A DNA stretch of 64,000 nucleotides from Foliimonas ilicis (GTDB lineage: Bacteria; Pseudomonadota; Alphaproteobacteria; Rhizobiales; Rhizobiaceae). A program made the position numbers and the translations under genes. The DNA is taken from NCBI RefSeq assembly GCF_039939195.1, contig NZ_JBDUUH010000005.1, forward strand, positions 124,001 through 188,000, read 5' to 3'. Of the stretch, positions 8,281 to 16,687 are shown piece after piece. Each line of letters begins with the position of its first letter. Within the stretch, counting starts at the first letter, position 1. The notes beneath the pieces were generated by a model. It worked only from the letters and a program-made list of their open reading frames with translations. It did no database searches and was not told the origin of the DNA.

Positions 8281-9474
8281 TCAGATGCGGTCTGCGGCGA
8301 GGATGTCGCAGGCTGCAAGTGTCAGGGCAATGACGCCGTTGCGGATCGATCGCTCATCGGGCTGGTAATCCGAATTGTGCAGCTTGTCGTCGCGTCCCGG
8401 TGTTCGGGCGCCGATGCCGAGTTGGAATGCCGGCACCTTCTCTCCGACAAGTGCGAAATCCTCTGCACCGAGACTTGCCGGGCGCTGTTCGACCGACTGA
8501 CTCCCGAAATGGGCGGCAATGGCCTTCATGGTCCGTGCCGTCAGAGCGTCGTCATTGATCAGCGACGGCACGCCGCGCACCATATTGAACTCGCAATTGA
8601 CATTCATCGACGTCGAAACGCCCTCGCATTGCCGGCGGATCGCATTCTCAATCAGATCCCGGTTTTCGCGGTGCTGGGTCCTGACGGTGCCGATGATGCG
8701 GATTGCGTCAGGGATGATGTTCTCGGTCTTACCGCCCTCTATGCCGCCGATCGTCAATACGGCCGGGTGCATCGGGTCAACCTCGCGCGACACGATCGTC
8801 TGCAACTGCAAAATCAGCGTGGCGGCGGCCACAATCGGGTCATTCGCCATATGCGGACGTGCTGCATGGCCGGAGCGGCCGCGAACGACGATGCTGAATT
8901 CGTCCGACGAGCCGTTGACGATGCCGGAAACGTAGCTGAATGAGCCGACTTCTTCATCCGGATGATTGTGAAAGCCGATTGCCATATCGACGCCATCGAG
9001 CACACCGTCCTCGATCATTGCGCGGGCACCGCTTTCCGACGTTTCTTCGGCGGGCTGGAACATAAGCTTGATCGTGCCGACGAGGTGAGGTTTCAGCCCC
9101 TCAAGCAGAATTCCAGCGCCTATCAGCGTCGAAGTGTGCAGATCGTGGCCGCAGGCATGCATTTTACCATCGATGTTGCTGGCAAATTCGAGGCCGGTCT
9201 GCTCGTGGATCGGCAAAGCGTCCATGTCTGCGCGCAGCAGAAGCGTTGGGCCGGGACGCCCTGTGTCGATCGTGCCGACAACTCCGGTACGGCCAATCGC
9301 CGTCTGATAGGGAATGCCAGCCTGTTTCAAGCTGTCTGCGACAAGCGCGCTGGTGCGCACCACATCAAAACCGGTTTCGGGATAGGCGTGGATATCGCGG
9401 CGAATATCGATGAGCTTCGCCTCGATTGCCTCGACGGCTTCCTCAATGTGGCTACCGATTTCGTTCTTATGCAT
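8281..9474 (-). CDS. M20 family amidohydrolase (HipO/AmhX-like N-acyl amino acid hydrolase)
   Basis: 397 residues from the ATG at 9474 (GAGA upstream); a TTG 10 codons earlier is a weaker alternative. Dinuclear metal ligands of the M20D group are present: MHACGHDLH (Cys, His), PAEE (Glu), FHNHP (His) and the late His in LHNSDY. RADMDALPI precedes the metal site, and a lid/dimerisation domain occupies about residues 190-300. Such enzymes hydrolyse N-acetyl, N-benzoyl or indole-acyl amino acids, or peptides, in the cytoplasm. It lies downstream of the peptide-type binding protein on the same strand, which suggests that the imported compound is its substrate. Confidence 0.93.
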   Translation of the reverse strand: MHKNEIGSHIEEAVEAIEAKLIDIRRDIHAYPETGFDVVRTSALVADSLKQAGIPYQTAIGRTGVVGTIDTGRPGPTLLLRADMDALPIHEQTGLEFASNIDGKMHACGHDLHTSTLIGAGILLEGLKPHLVGTIKLMFQPAEETSESGARAMIEDGVLDGVDMAIGFHNHPDEEVGSFSYVSGIVNGSSDEFSIVVRGRSGHAARPHMANDPIVAAATLILQLQTIVSREVDPMHPAVLTIGGIEGGKTENIIPDAIRIIGTVRTQHRENRDLIENAIRRQCEGVSTSMNVNCEFNMVRGVPSLINDDALTARTMKAIAAHFGSQSVEQRPASLGAEDFALVGEKVPAFQLGIGARTPGRDDKLHNSDYQPDERSIRNGVIALTLAACDILAADRI

Positions 9475-9568
9475 GGATCGTCTCGCAATCTTGCGGATAT
9501 TCAACGGCAGTGCGGTCGCTTCCGTGATGATACTTTTTGAGCCGTTGCCGTTTTGTATCTGGGGTGTT

Positions 9569-9595
9569 GCGGGCCGGTTGAATGATACGGCCCGC
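9569..9595 (-). other. GC-rich inverted repeat between the binding-protein and M20 genes
   Basis: GCGGGCC at 9569-9575 is perfectly complementary to GGCCCGC at 9589-9595 with a 13-base loop. It lies 20 bases after the binding-protein stop on the transcribed strand. There is no following T-run, so it looks more like an mRNA-stabilising or attenuating hairpin than a full terminator. Such hairpins after binding-protein genes often keep the binding protein at higher levels. Confidence 0.45.
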
Positions 9596-9615
9596 TGTTT
9601 GACTTGGAGTGCTCG

Positions 9616-11190
9616 CTACGTGTTGAGCCAGACCTTCTCGACAATGCGGTAGCCGCTGAGATCGCCGCCTCCCGGGACGCTGGTGATGCCTTCTACCGAT
9701 GTGTTGCTGGCAATCTGCTGATCGATGAAGATCGGGACGAGTTCGCCGCCTTCCTCGACCAGCATGACCTGCATGTCGTGATAGAGTGCCTTGCGCTTGA
9801 CCTGATCGAGTTCGGAGCGCGCCGCTTCCAGTTTCTGGTCGAAGGCTCCGTTCTTCCAGAAGGTTTCGTTCCACGGCGCATTGGAGTGAAGGATTAGCGA
9901 GAGCATAGCATCGGCGGTCGGGCGGACCGACCAGTTCGATGCGCAGAACGGCTTCTTCATCCAGGTCTCTTCCCAGTAGCCATCCGAGGGAACGCGATTG
10001 ACGACGATATCGATGTTGGCTTCCTTAGCGGAGAACTGGAAGAGCTGTGCTGCGTTGACGGAGCCGGGGAAGCCGTTATCCGATACGGCAAGCTCGATTG
10101 TGCCGTCGAAGCCAGCCTTCTTCATGAGGGCTGCTGCCTTTTCCGGGTCGTAAGCGTTTTTCGGGACGTCGGCGGAGAAATACGGGTCCCAAGGCGCAAT
10201 TGGCGTATCGTTACCGATGATACCATCGCCGCCATAACCGTTCTTCAGGATGATATCGCGATCGATGGCGTGCTTGAGTGCCTGCCGTACGTCCAGGTTG
10301 TCGAAGGGAGCCATGTCGCACCGCATCGGAAAGCAGTACATCGTGTTTGCTTCTGTCTTGTAGAGCTTGATCGATGGTATCGCCTGCAGGCGAGTTGCCG
10401 TCTTGGGATCGAGGCGGTTGATGATGTGAGCCTGGCCGCTCATCAAAGCCGAGATACGGGCAGTGGCGTCGTTCATGGCGATTGTTTCGCAGGAATCGAC
10501 AAAACCGCGATCGGGATTCCAATGATTTTCGAAGCGCTTCGTCAGTGTCCTTACACCCGGCTGAAAATTCTCGAGCGAGAAAGCGCCAGTGCCGATACCT
10601 TTGGTGAAATCGCCGTCGTTGGGACCGATGCCGAGATGATAATCGCACAGCGTGTATGGAAAGTCCGCATTCCCGCCGGCTAGTGTGATCGTGACTTCCA
10701 TCGGCGCCGTTTCGCGGATGTCGGTGATGGCGAGGAGATGGCCTCTGGCACCGGACTTGGTATCAGGACCGCGATGGTGATTGATTGAGTAAATGACGTC
10801 CTTTGCGTCCAGTTCTTTGCCATTGTGGAACTGCACGCCCTTGCGGATATTGAAGCGCCACTCGGAGCCATCCGGTTTGGTGGGCTCCCAGGATTCGGCC
10901 AGCGATGGCATCAACTGGCTGTTTTCGCCAATTTCGATCAGCGTGTTGAATAGCTGAAAACCGACCGTGTACATGTAGGCTTCGGTATAGAATGCCGGAT
11001 CGATGTTATCAGAGCTCGACGCGGTATCCAGACCCAGGATCAGGTGGCCGCCGCGTTTTGGCGTCTGCGCGCGGGCAAAACGGGGAAATGCGCCTGCCGC
11101 AAGGAGGCCAGCGGACGTTGCAGCGGCGCCAAGCATAAGCGAGCGTCGTGTTAGAGTTGCTCCCGAGAGCAGCTCTTCTTTGATAATCAT
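9616..11190 (-). CDS. Peptide-type ABC transporter substrate-binding protein (SBP_bac_5), Tat-exported, orphan
   Basis: 524 residues from the ATG at 11190 (AAGGGA upstream). The N-terminus carries a twin-arginine signal, TRRSLMLGAAATSAG, ending near FARAQ, so it is exported folded to the periplasm. The rest is a family 5 solute-binding protein, with AESWEP and the FHNG motif in the first lobe and DNLDVRQALKHAIDR in the second. No permease or ATPase gene adjoins it. Its sequence clearly resembles the binding protein at 24773-26371 (shared blocks APFDNLDVR, GNDTPIA, DGYWE and KKPF), which belongs to the importer at 21204-24674. It may feed that importer or one outside the window. The M20 hydrolase lies downstream. 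Confidence 0.92.
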   Translation of the reverse strand: MIIKEELLSGATLTRRSLMLGAAATSAGLLAAGAFPRFARAQTPKRGGHLILGLDTASSSDNIDPAFYTEAYMYTVGFQLFNTLIEIGENSQLMPSLAESWEPTKPDGSEWRFNIRKGVQFHNGKELDAKDVIYSINHHRGPDTKSGARGHLLAITDIRETAPMEVTITLAGGNADFPYTLCDYHLGIGPNDGDFTKGIGTGAFSLENFQPGVRTLTKRFENHWNPDRGFVDSCETIAMNDATARISALMSGQAHIINRLDPKTATRLQAIPSIKLYKTEANTMYCFPMRCDMAPFDNLDVRQALKHAIDRDIILKNGYGGDGIIGNDTPIAPWDPYFSADVPKNAYDPEKAAALMKKAGFDGTIELAVSDNGFPGSVNAAQLFQFSAKEANIDIVVNRVPSDGYWEETWMKKPFCASNWSVRPTADAMLSLILHSNAPWNETFWKNGAFDQKLEAARSELDQVKRKALYHDMQVMLVEEGGELVPIFIDQQIASNTSVEGITSVPGGGDLSGYRIVEKVWLNT

Positions 11191-11500
11191 CGTGGGGTTC
11201 CCTTGAAATGCCGATGTAAGCACCGGGCGTTTTTAGTATGGAAAAAACGATAAACCAAGGTCCCGCATATTTTCGGCTTTGGACACAGGAGCGATGGGGT
11301 TTTCAGGCAAAAAATAGACCGGAAGCGGCGAAAATATGCACTTCGACGCTGCTTCTTTGGGGCGTGAAGGCGCGGCTCTTTCCAGGCCGCATTTTTACTC
11401 GACGCCCGAATATGGCATCAAAGTTCTGTGCTTTGGTCAACATGTGCGGCGCTGGCCCTGATGGGGCTGATCACTTCGCTGAAAGGGTACGGAAATTCGA
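11191..11500. other. Intergenic stretch without a gene
   Basis: These 310 bases lie upstream of the Tat-exported binding protein and downstream of the decayed IclR gene. They should contain the binding-protein promoter. No open frame in them has recognisable protein character, and no strong inverted repeat is seen. Confidence 0.5.
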
Positions 11501-11861
11501 TCAGAGACGATTGATGGTTCCGGCGGCTGCCATCAACAGCGGGGCAAACTGCCTGGAAAAAGATTCCGTATCCCATTCGCTTAGAGAGCCACCAACATGC
11601 AATGCCGCACGGGACGACCATCCGGCCCGCGAATAGCGGCTCCGAGTGCAATTTTCCCTGCAAAACCTCTTCGGATGCCAGCGCATAGCCGTTTTCGCGA
11701 GCTTCGATAACTTTCTCACGAATTTCCTGCGGGTCGGTGATTGCGCGCGGCGTGAACTTTCGCCGGTTGGAACGCCGGATAATCTCGTCTACTTCGTCGT
11801 CATTCAATTGTGCCATGATCGCACGGCCGCCCGAGATTGAACGCTGGAAATTGCCGTAGCG
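11501..11861 (-). pseudogene. Decayed IclR-family regulator: C-terminal effector domain only, with two single-base deletions
   Basis: Reading the minus strand from 11861, one frame gives GGRAIMAQLNDDEVDEII and ITDPQEIREKVIEARENGYA, typical of the IclR effector domain. After QGK the frame must shift to give IALGAAIRGPDGRPV. It must then shift again to give AALHVGGSLSEWDTESF and end at NRL plus stop at 11501. Each shift is explained by one lost base: an A in the GGAAAATTG run, and a G in GTGCGGCATTG. The DNA-binding domain is missing, and an in-frame stop lies at 11862-11864. The remnant probably regulated the adjacent binding-protein/M20 genes or an ancestral operon. Confidence 0.82.
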
Positions 11862-12000
11862 TTATTCGCATTTGATGACTGTCATAACGCAAAGACTTGG
11901 CATCTAACCAGTTGCGTGAGATTGACGGGCCAGTGGTCAGTCGCCACAATCGGGCTGCGAGGGATAGCAAATGTCCGAAGACGGCTGTGATTAGGATTTC

Positions 12001-12885
12001 ATGAGACACCAGACAAGCCTGATCGATCGCCTGCGCATGGAGCTCCATGAGCTAAATCGGGCAGATCGTGCCGTAGCTGATGCGATCATGGAAGACATCG
12101 AAGCCGCAACGCGCATGTCGATAAGGGAATTGTCGTCGCGCGCAAAGGTAAGCGAGCCCAGCGTGATCCGATTCTCCCGTCGTATGGGCGCCGATGGGTT
12201 TTCGGATTTCAAGATTCGTCTTGCGCAGGATTATGCAATCGGGCGGATGTATATAACAGCTGAACGCACTGCACCGGCCGAGACAGGCAATGACGTTGCC
12301 GACCAGGTGTATGAAGCCACGACACAGGCTCTGGCCAGCGCGTTCGCACAGCGTGATACCGCCGCAATCGAAAACGCAGCGGGATATATTCATCGCGGAC
12401 GGCGCATTTTTTGCTTTGGCGTGGGCGGGAGTTCGGCGAACGTCGCGCTTGAAGCGGAGAACCGCTTCTTCCGTCTGGATCTGGCCGTCTCGGCAACGGC
12501 CGACTCCTACAAACACCGGGTCATAGCTTCAACCGCCGATCCGGAGGACGTGTTGCTCATCTTTTCGGTGACCGGCAGACCGCGCTCTCTGGTTGACAGC
12601 GCCGAGATTGCCACAGCGCTCGGCGCATCCGTTGTCGCAGTAACCGACCCTTCAAGTCCGTTGGCTGCCAAGGCCACGGTCACGATCCCGCTTATTGCCT
12701 TTGATGAAGAGAAGTTCTTCTACATGCCCAATCGCGGCCGATACGGCCAACTCTTCGTGCTCGACTGCCTCGCTACCCTTGTCGGAGCATGGCGCCGCGA
12801 CGCAGTCGGCAAGAAGCTCTGGCGCGCTCGTGCCAATCTGGCTTCGTTGCATGGCACCGCGAACAGTCAGCCAGTCGGGGACTAA
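12001..12885 (+). CDS. RpiR-type regulator (helix-turn-helix plus SIS domain)
   Basis: 294 residues. Residues 5-80 form the HTH_6 helix-turn-helix (MSIRELSSRAKVSEPSVIRF, then SRRMGADGFSDFKIRLAQ). Residues 125-265 form a sugar-isomerase (SIS) domain with FGVGGSSANVA and the serine-rich FSVTGRPRS phosphosugar-type loop. RpiR proteins bind a phosphorylated sugar or a related ligand and repress or activate nearby genes. It stands directly upstream of the enolase-creatininase-ABC-RidA genes on the same strand, with a 233-base gap that can hold a separate promoter. It is therefore the likely local regulator of that operon. The canonical ligand is a sugar phosphate, but amino-acid-type ligands cannot be excluded given the neighbours. 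Confidence 0.92.
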   Translation: MRHQTSLIDRLRMELHELNRADRAVADAIMEDIEAATRMSIRELSSRAKVSEPSVIRFSRRMGADGFSDFKIRLAQDYAIGRMYITAERTAPAETGNDVADQVYEATTQALASAFAQRDTAAIENAAGYIHRGRRIFCFGVGGSSANVALEAENRFFRLDLAVSATADSYKHRVIASTADPEDVLLIFSVTGRPRSLVDSAEIATALGASVVAVTDPSSPLAAKATVTIPLIAFDEEKFFYMPNRGRYGQLFVLDCLATLVGAWRRDAVGKKLWRARANLASLHGTANSQPVGD

Positions 12886-13118
12886 GTACTTTTCCTACAT
12901 TTTTATTAAGGGCCGTGGCAAGCGAAGTCCTCATCGTGCCAATTCATTGCGCGAACGAAGCGTGTTTAGAACACGAATTGCGCATCCTATTTATAGATTT
13001 TGCCAAAAATGTGTGATTTTGCGGGGCATATGAACGCAAAAGCGTTTTGCGGCTCGGTGTTGACAGGTGCGTAGGAAAACTACATCCTGATCCTGTACTT
13101 ATCGCTCAGGATCACTCA

Positions 13119-14267
13119 ATGCCGTTTGCAGACACGACAATTGTATCCTTCCGCTTTGATGAAGTGGTAGTTCCTGCCCATCCAGGCGTCATCAATTCCG
13201 ATACACTCGCCAAGCCCCTTCACATGCTCCCTGTCGGCGGTAAGGCGAGCTGGAGCGTACAGTTCGACGAACTTCCCAAGCTCATCGTGCGCATGACGCT
13301 GGCCGACGGTACTGTTGGCCTTGGCGAATTCTATCGCGACCACGAATGGCCGCGCATCGAAGCGATCTGCTCGAACTTGCTGGGCATGAAGATTACGGAT
13401 TTTCCGCTTCAGAAACTGCCCCTCCCGCTGTGCCGGGAATATGATGGTTTTGAATGCGCGATCTGGGATGCATATGCCAAGTCGCTGGGTATTCCCTTGC
13501 ATCACCTCTTGGGTGGAGCAGTGCGCGACCGGGTGGCGGTCAGCGCCTGGTCGAGCCATCGCACTCTGGATGAGATCGGCCCCTGGGTGCGCCGCTATCA
13601 GGATCAGGGATATGACGTCGTCAAGCTGAAGTGCGATCTTGAAGATGATGTTCCGGGCTGGTGCGCACAGATTAAAGAACACGCACCGGGCATGAAGGTC
13701 ATCTTCGATCCCAACCAGCGCTGGGAGAATTCCGGGAACGCGCGACCGATCATTCGCGAACTTGAAGCCGTCGGCAACGTGCTTCTTCTGGAAGATCCCA
13801 TAGCGCGCTGGATGATTCAGGACATGGCCGAACTGCGAGGCTTCTCCTCGATACCGATCGTGCTTCATGTCTCGCTCCCCTACGTCTTTCAAGGACAGCG
13901 GCCTTACGAGGCTATCAACGCCTTGAAGCACAATGCGGTTGATGGGTTCAATTTCAATGGAGGGCTGGCCGGTTTCCAGTCGCTCGACCATATCGCCGCG
14001 ACGGCGGGACTTTATTGCTGGCATGGGTCCGAGGTAGATCTTGGCATCATGGAAGCGATGTATGTCCACCAGTCCGCTGCCGCGCGAAGCTGCGTTTGGC
14101 CGGGAGACATTTTCGGCCGAATGATCCGCTCGCATGATCTCTTGGAAATTCCACTCGCGTTCGAGCCCCCTCATGTTCGCATTCCGTCCGATGGACCCGG
14201 TCTTGGCGTGAAGCTCGATCAGGCAGCGCTTGAGCGCTTCCGGGTCGGCGAACGCGTGATCTCCTGA
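13119..14267 (+). CDS. Enolase-superfamily (mandelate racemase/muconate lactonizing) enzyme
   Basis: 382 residues from the ATG at 13119 (AGGA 8 bases upstream); the frame extends to 13047 but without family sequence. Residues 1-120 form the capping domain. The barrel carries the KxK base in VVKLKCD, metal ligand Asp in FDPNQRW and Glu in LLEDP. The third metal ligand position, usually Asp/Glu, falls in PIVLHVSLPY and appears to be His. The C-terminal HGSEVDLGIMEA strand is the usual substrate-closing segment. Members abstract an alpha-proton of a carboxylate (racemisation, dehydration, cycloisomerisation). It begins an operon with a creatininase homologue and a peptide-type importer. The substrate is unknown. 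Confidence 0.9.
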   Translation: MPFADTTIVSFRFDEVVVPAHPGVINSDTLAKPLHMLPVGGKASWSVQFDELPKLIVRMTLADGTVGLGEFYRDHEWPRIEAICSNLLGMKITDFPLQKLPLPLCREYDGFECAIWDAYAKSLGIPLHHLLGGAVRDRVAVSAWSSHRTLDEIGPWVRRYQDQGYDVVKLKCDLEDDVPGWCAQIKEHAPGMKVIFDPNQRWENSGNARPIIRELEAVGNVLLLEDPIARWMIQDMAELRGFSSIPIVLHVSLPYVFQGQRPYEAINALKHNAVDGFNFNGGLAGFQSLDHIAATAGLYCWHGSEVDLGIMEAMYVHQSAAARSCVWPGDIFGRMIRSHDLLEIPLAFEPPHVRIPSDGPGLGVKLDQAALERFRVGERVIS

Positions 14268-14277
14268 CAAGGCGGCA

Positions 14278-15042
14278 ATGATGCGTTGGGAAAAACTTAC
14301 CACCGACGAATTCGCGACGATCGACCGCTTGACGCCGGTCGTTCTGAACATCGCCGCCATCGAGCAGCATGGTCCTCATCTGGCGCTCGACACGGATGTG
14401 ACGATCGGCGGCCATTTTCTTGACAAGGCGGAAGAACGGCTTGGCGACCAGGTACTCATCCTGCCTGCGGTGAAAGTCTGTTGCTCCGAGCATCACATGG
14501 AATTCGCGGGCACTTTGAGCGTGCGCCATGAGACGTTTCTCGCCTATGTCGGCGATATACTGGAGAGCGTGGTCCGGCATGGCTTTCGCAATATCGTCCT
14601 GTTCAACAGCCATGGTGGCAATCAGGCCGTGGGGCAGGTGTTGCTTGAATCTTTTGGTGCGCGCCATCGTGAATGCCAGGTGGCGCTTCTTACATGGTGG
14701 CGTCTTACCGCGCCGGAGCTGGAAAAAATCCGCGATAGTGATTTCGCGGGCATCAATCACGCCTGCGAGTTCGAGACATCTCTGATGCTGGCCGCGGCAC
14801 CGGAAGACGTACGCAAGGAAAAGATTTGCGGCATGTCCTACCAACCGACCTTCGAATGGGCGAATTCAGACATGATCCGCGCCAATCGCGGAGCGATTTT
14901 TCGAACCATGCACACGATGTCGAACGGAACCGGCGTGGTAGGCGATCCCTCTCTGGGAAGTGCCCAAAAGGGCGAACGCATAACGCAGGTGGTGGTCGAC
15001 GAGCTTGTAAGGGTTGTCGAAACACTGACAGCGCCGGTCTGA
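14278..15042 (+). CDS. Creatininase family protein (creatinine amidohydrolase-like)
   Basis: 254 residues. Metal ligands of the family are present: Glu and His in AAIEQHGPHLALDTD, the Asp at the end of that motif, His in NSHGGNQA, and Glu in ACEFETSLML. The start at 14278 or the next codon follows AAGGCGG only 10 bases after the enolase stop, so the two are translated together. Creatininases open cyclic amides; other members (MftE, the FAPy deformylase ArfB) cleave peptide or formamide bonds, so the substrate cannot be named from sequence. The downstream importer and RidA gene point to a nitrogen-containing imported compound. Confidence 0.93.
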   Translation: MMRWEKLTTDEFATIDRLTPVVLNIAAIEQHGPHLALDTDVTIGGHFLDKAEERLGDQVLILPAVKVCCSEHHMEFAGTLSVRHETFLAYVGDILESVVRHGFRNIVLFNSHGGNQAVGQVLLESFGARHRECQVALLTWWRLTAPELEKIRDSDFAGINHACEFETSLMLAAAPEDVRKEKICGMSYQPTFEWANSDMIRANRGAIFRTMHTMSNGTGVVGDPSLGSAQKGERITQVVVDELVRVVETLTAPV

Positions 15043-15088
15043 TCAGTCGGAAAGTTAACATAATAAAGCGAAAAAAGGGGAAGAAGTC

Positions 15089-16621
15089 ATGTTGAAAAAG
15101 TTCACTTTCGCCGCTCTCGGAAGCGCAGCCATTTTAGTGGGAGCATACTCGCCAGCCTTCGCGCAGGAGCGCGGCGGTGTCATCAACGTAGCCACGATCG
15201 GCGAGCTGAACACGCTCGATCCAACGGTTGCGACCGGCGATCTTTTGGGCATGGTCACACAGCATTTTTTCGAAACGCTTTATACGTTCGATGCAAACTG
15301 GAATGTGACGCCCCTTCTGGCTGCCGAAGTTCCGGAAGTTTCGGAAGGTGGAAAGGTCCACACGATCAAGCTGCGTGAAGGCGTCACCTTTCATGATGGT
15401 TCGAAAATGACATCCGAAGACGTGGTCGCCTCACTCGAACGATGGTTCAAGCTGGCTTCGCGCGGGCAACTCGTCGCTGCCAAACTCGACAAGCTCGAGG
15501 CGATCGACGATTACACAGTGCGCCTGTCGCTGACCGAACCGTTCGCTGCGCTCAATGCGCTGCTGGCCTTTAACAATTCGGCGGCAATCATTCTACCGTC
15601 CGAGAAGATCGCTGATACGTTGAGCGAATATGTCGGCACCGGCCCCTACATGATCAAGGAGCGCAGGGTCGATCAGTATCTCCAGCTCGTCCGCTTTGAA
15701 GATTACGCTGCTCGCGAAGGTGAGCCGGATGGTTTTGGTGGCGCGCGCAAGCAGTATCTGGATGAAATCCGTTTCGTGCCGGTGCCGGATGCCAACACGC
15801 GGGTCGAAGGCGCAATTGCCGGCCAATATGACTACGCCGATCTGCTCCCGGTAGAGGCCTTCGATCGGCTCGAAGGTCAGGAGAAGACAAAGCCTTTGGT
15901 GATCGACTCCTTCGGATGGCCCATGTTCATCATGAACAACAAGGAAGGCATGATGACCAGTCAAGGGTTGCGCAAGGCCGTGCAGGCCGCGTTCAATTCC
16001 GAGGACATGCTTGCTGCCGCGTTCGGCAAGCCGGAATTCTACAAAGTTGACGGTGCGCTGTACCCGGAAGGCTATCCGTGGCGCAACGAGGAGGGCCTGG
16101 AAGCCTACAACCAGGCTGACATTGAAAAGGCCAAAGCACTGGCAGAAGAAGCCGGATATGATGGCTCGCCGATACGCATTCTCACCAGCCGTCAGTACGA
16201 GTTCCATTACAAGATGGCGCAGGTGGCGGCCGAATATCTCAAGCTGGCCGGCTTTAAGGTCGATCTTGGTGTCTTTGATTGGGCGACGCTGGTTCAGCGC
16301 CGTGCCGAACCCGGCCTGTGGGATATCTTCATCACACACAGCCCGTTCCTGCCCGACCCGGCGCTTATCGCGCCGCTGCCTGCATCATATCCGGGCTGGT
16401 GGGCAAGCGAGGAAAAGGAAAAGCTTCTCAGTGCCATCAACACCGAGGTGGAAATGGACAAGCGTCTCGCCATCTGGTCGGACTTCCAGAAGCTGATCTA
16501 CGAGGAAGCGCCATTCTACAAAGTCGGCGACTTCAGCTCCCTATCGGCACAGTCGCCACAGCTCGAGGGTTTTACGCCATCGGCATGGCCGTACTTCTGG
16601 AATGCCTACGTCCAGAAATAA
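15089..16621 (+). CDS. Peptide-type ABC transporter substrate-binding protein (SBP_bac_5)
   Basis: 510 residues with a Sec signal peptide (MLKKFTFAALGSAAILVGAY, cleavage near AFAQE). The mature protein has the family 5 layout, with ATIGELNTLDP at the start and LREGVTFHDGSKMTSEDV at about residue 95-110. The C-terminal lobe carries LRKAVQAAFNSEDML. AAAAAAGGGGAAG-like purines precede the start. This is the extracytoplasmic receptor of the importer encoded by the next four genes; families of this type carry oligopeptides, nickel, opines, glycosides and other small molecules. It belongs to a different branch from the proteins at 9616 and 24773, with no shared diagnostic blocks. Confidence 0.93.
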   Translation: MLKKFTFAALGSAAILVGAYSPAFAQERGGVINVATIGELNTLDPTVATGDLLGMVTQHFFETLYTFDANWNVTPLLAAEVPEVSEGGKVHTIKLREGVTFHDGSKMTSEDVVASLERWFKLASRGQLVAAKLDKLEAIDDYTVRLSLTEPFAALNALLAFNNSAAIILPSEKIADTLSEYVGTGPYMIKERRVDQYLQLVRFEDYAAREGEPDGFGGARKQYLDEIRFVPVPDANTRVEGAIAGQYDYADLLPVEAFDRLEGQEKTKPLVIDSFGWPMFIMNNKEGMMTSQGLRKAVQAAFNSEDMLAAAFGKPEFYKVDGALYPEGYPWRNEEGLEAYNQADIEKAKALAEEAGYDGSPIRILTSRQYEFHYKMAQVAAEYLKLAGFKVDLGVFDWATLVQRRAEPGLWDIFITHSPFLPDPALIAPLPASYPGWWASEEKEKLLSAINTEVEMDKRLAIWSDFQKLIYEEAPFYKVGDFSSLSAQSPQLEGFTPSAWPYFWNAYVQK

Positions 16622-16632
16622 ATTTAAATCGC

Positions 16633-16661
16633 GGGTCAGGAACCGCAACGATTCCTGACCC
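16633..16661 (+). other. Perfect 10-bp intercistronic hairpin after the binding-protein gene
   Basis: GGGTCAGGAA (16633-16642) pairs perfectly with TTCCTGACCC (16652-16661) around a 9-base loop. It starts 11 bases after the binding-protein stop and ends 26 bases before the permease start. No T-run follows, so transcription probably continues. Hairpins in this place protect upstream mRNA and help make binding protein in excess over permease. Confidence 0.7.
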
Positions 16662-16687
16662 ATCAAGTGACGAACAGGAGACGATCG

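Noticed and set aside
8206..9540. Long open frames on the plus strand opposite the M20 gene
   Set aside because: They mirror the codon pattern of the well-supported M20 gene and show no protein family of their own.
10211..10683. Open frames overlapping the orphan binding protein on both strands
   Set aside because: Arg/Ser-rich translations typical of shifted frames in GC-rich genes; the binding protein explains the region.
13116..14844. Two long minus-strand frames opposite the enolase and creatininase genes
   Set aside because: They have no recognisable domains, while the plus-strand frames carry intact catalytic motifs and ribosome-binding sites.
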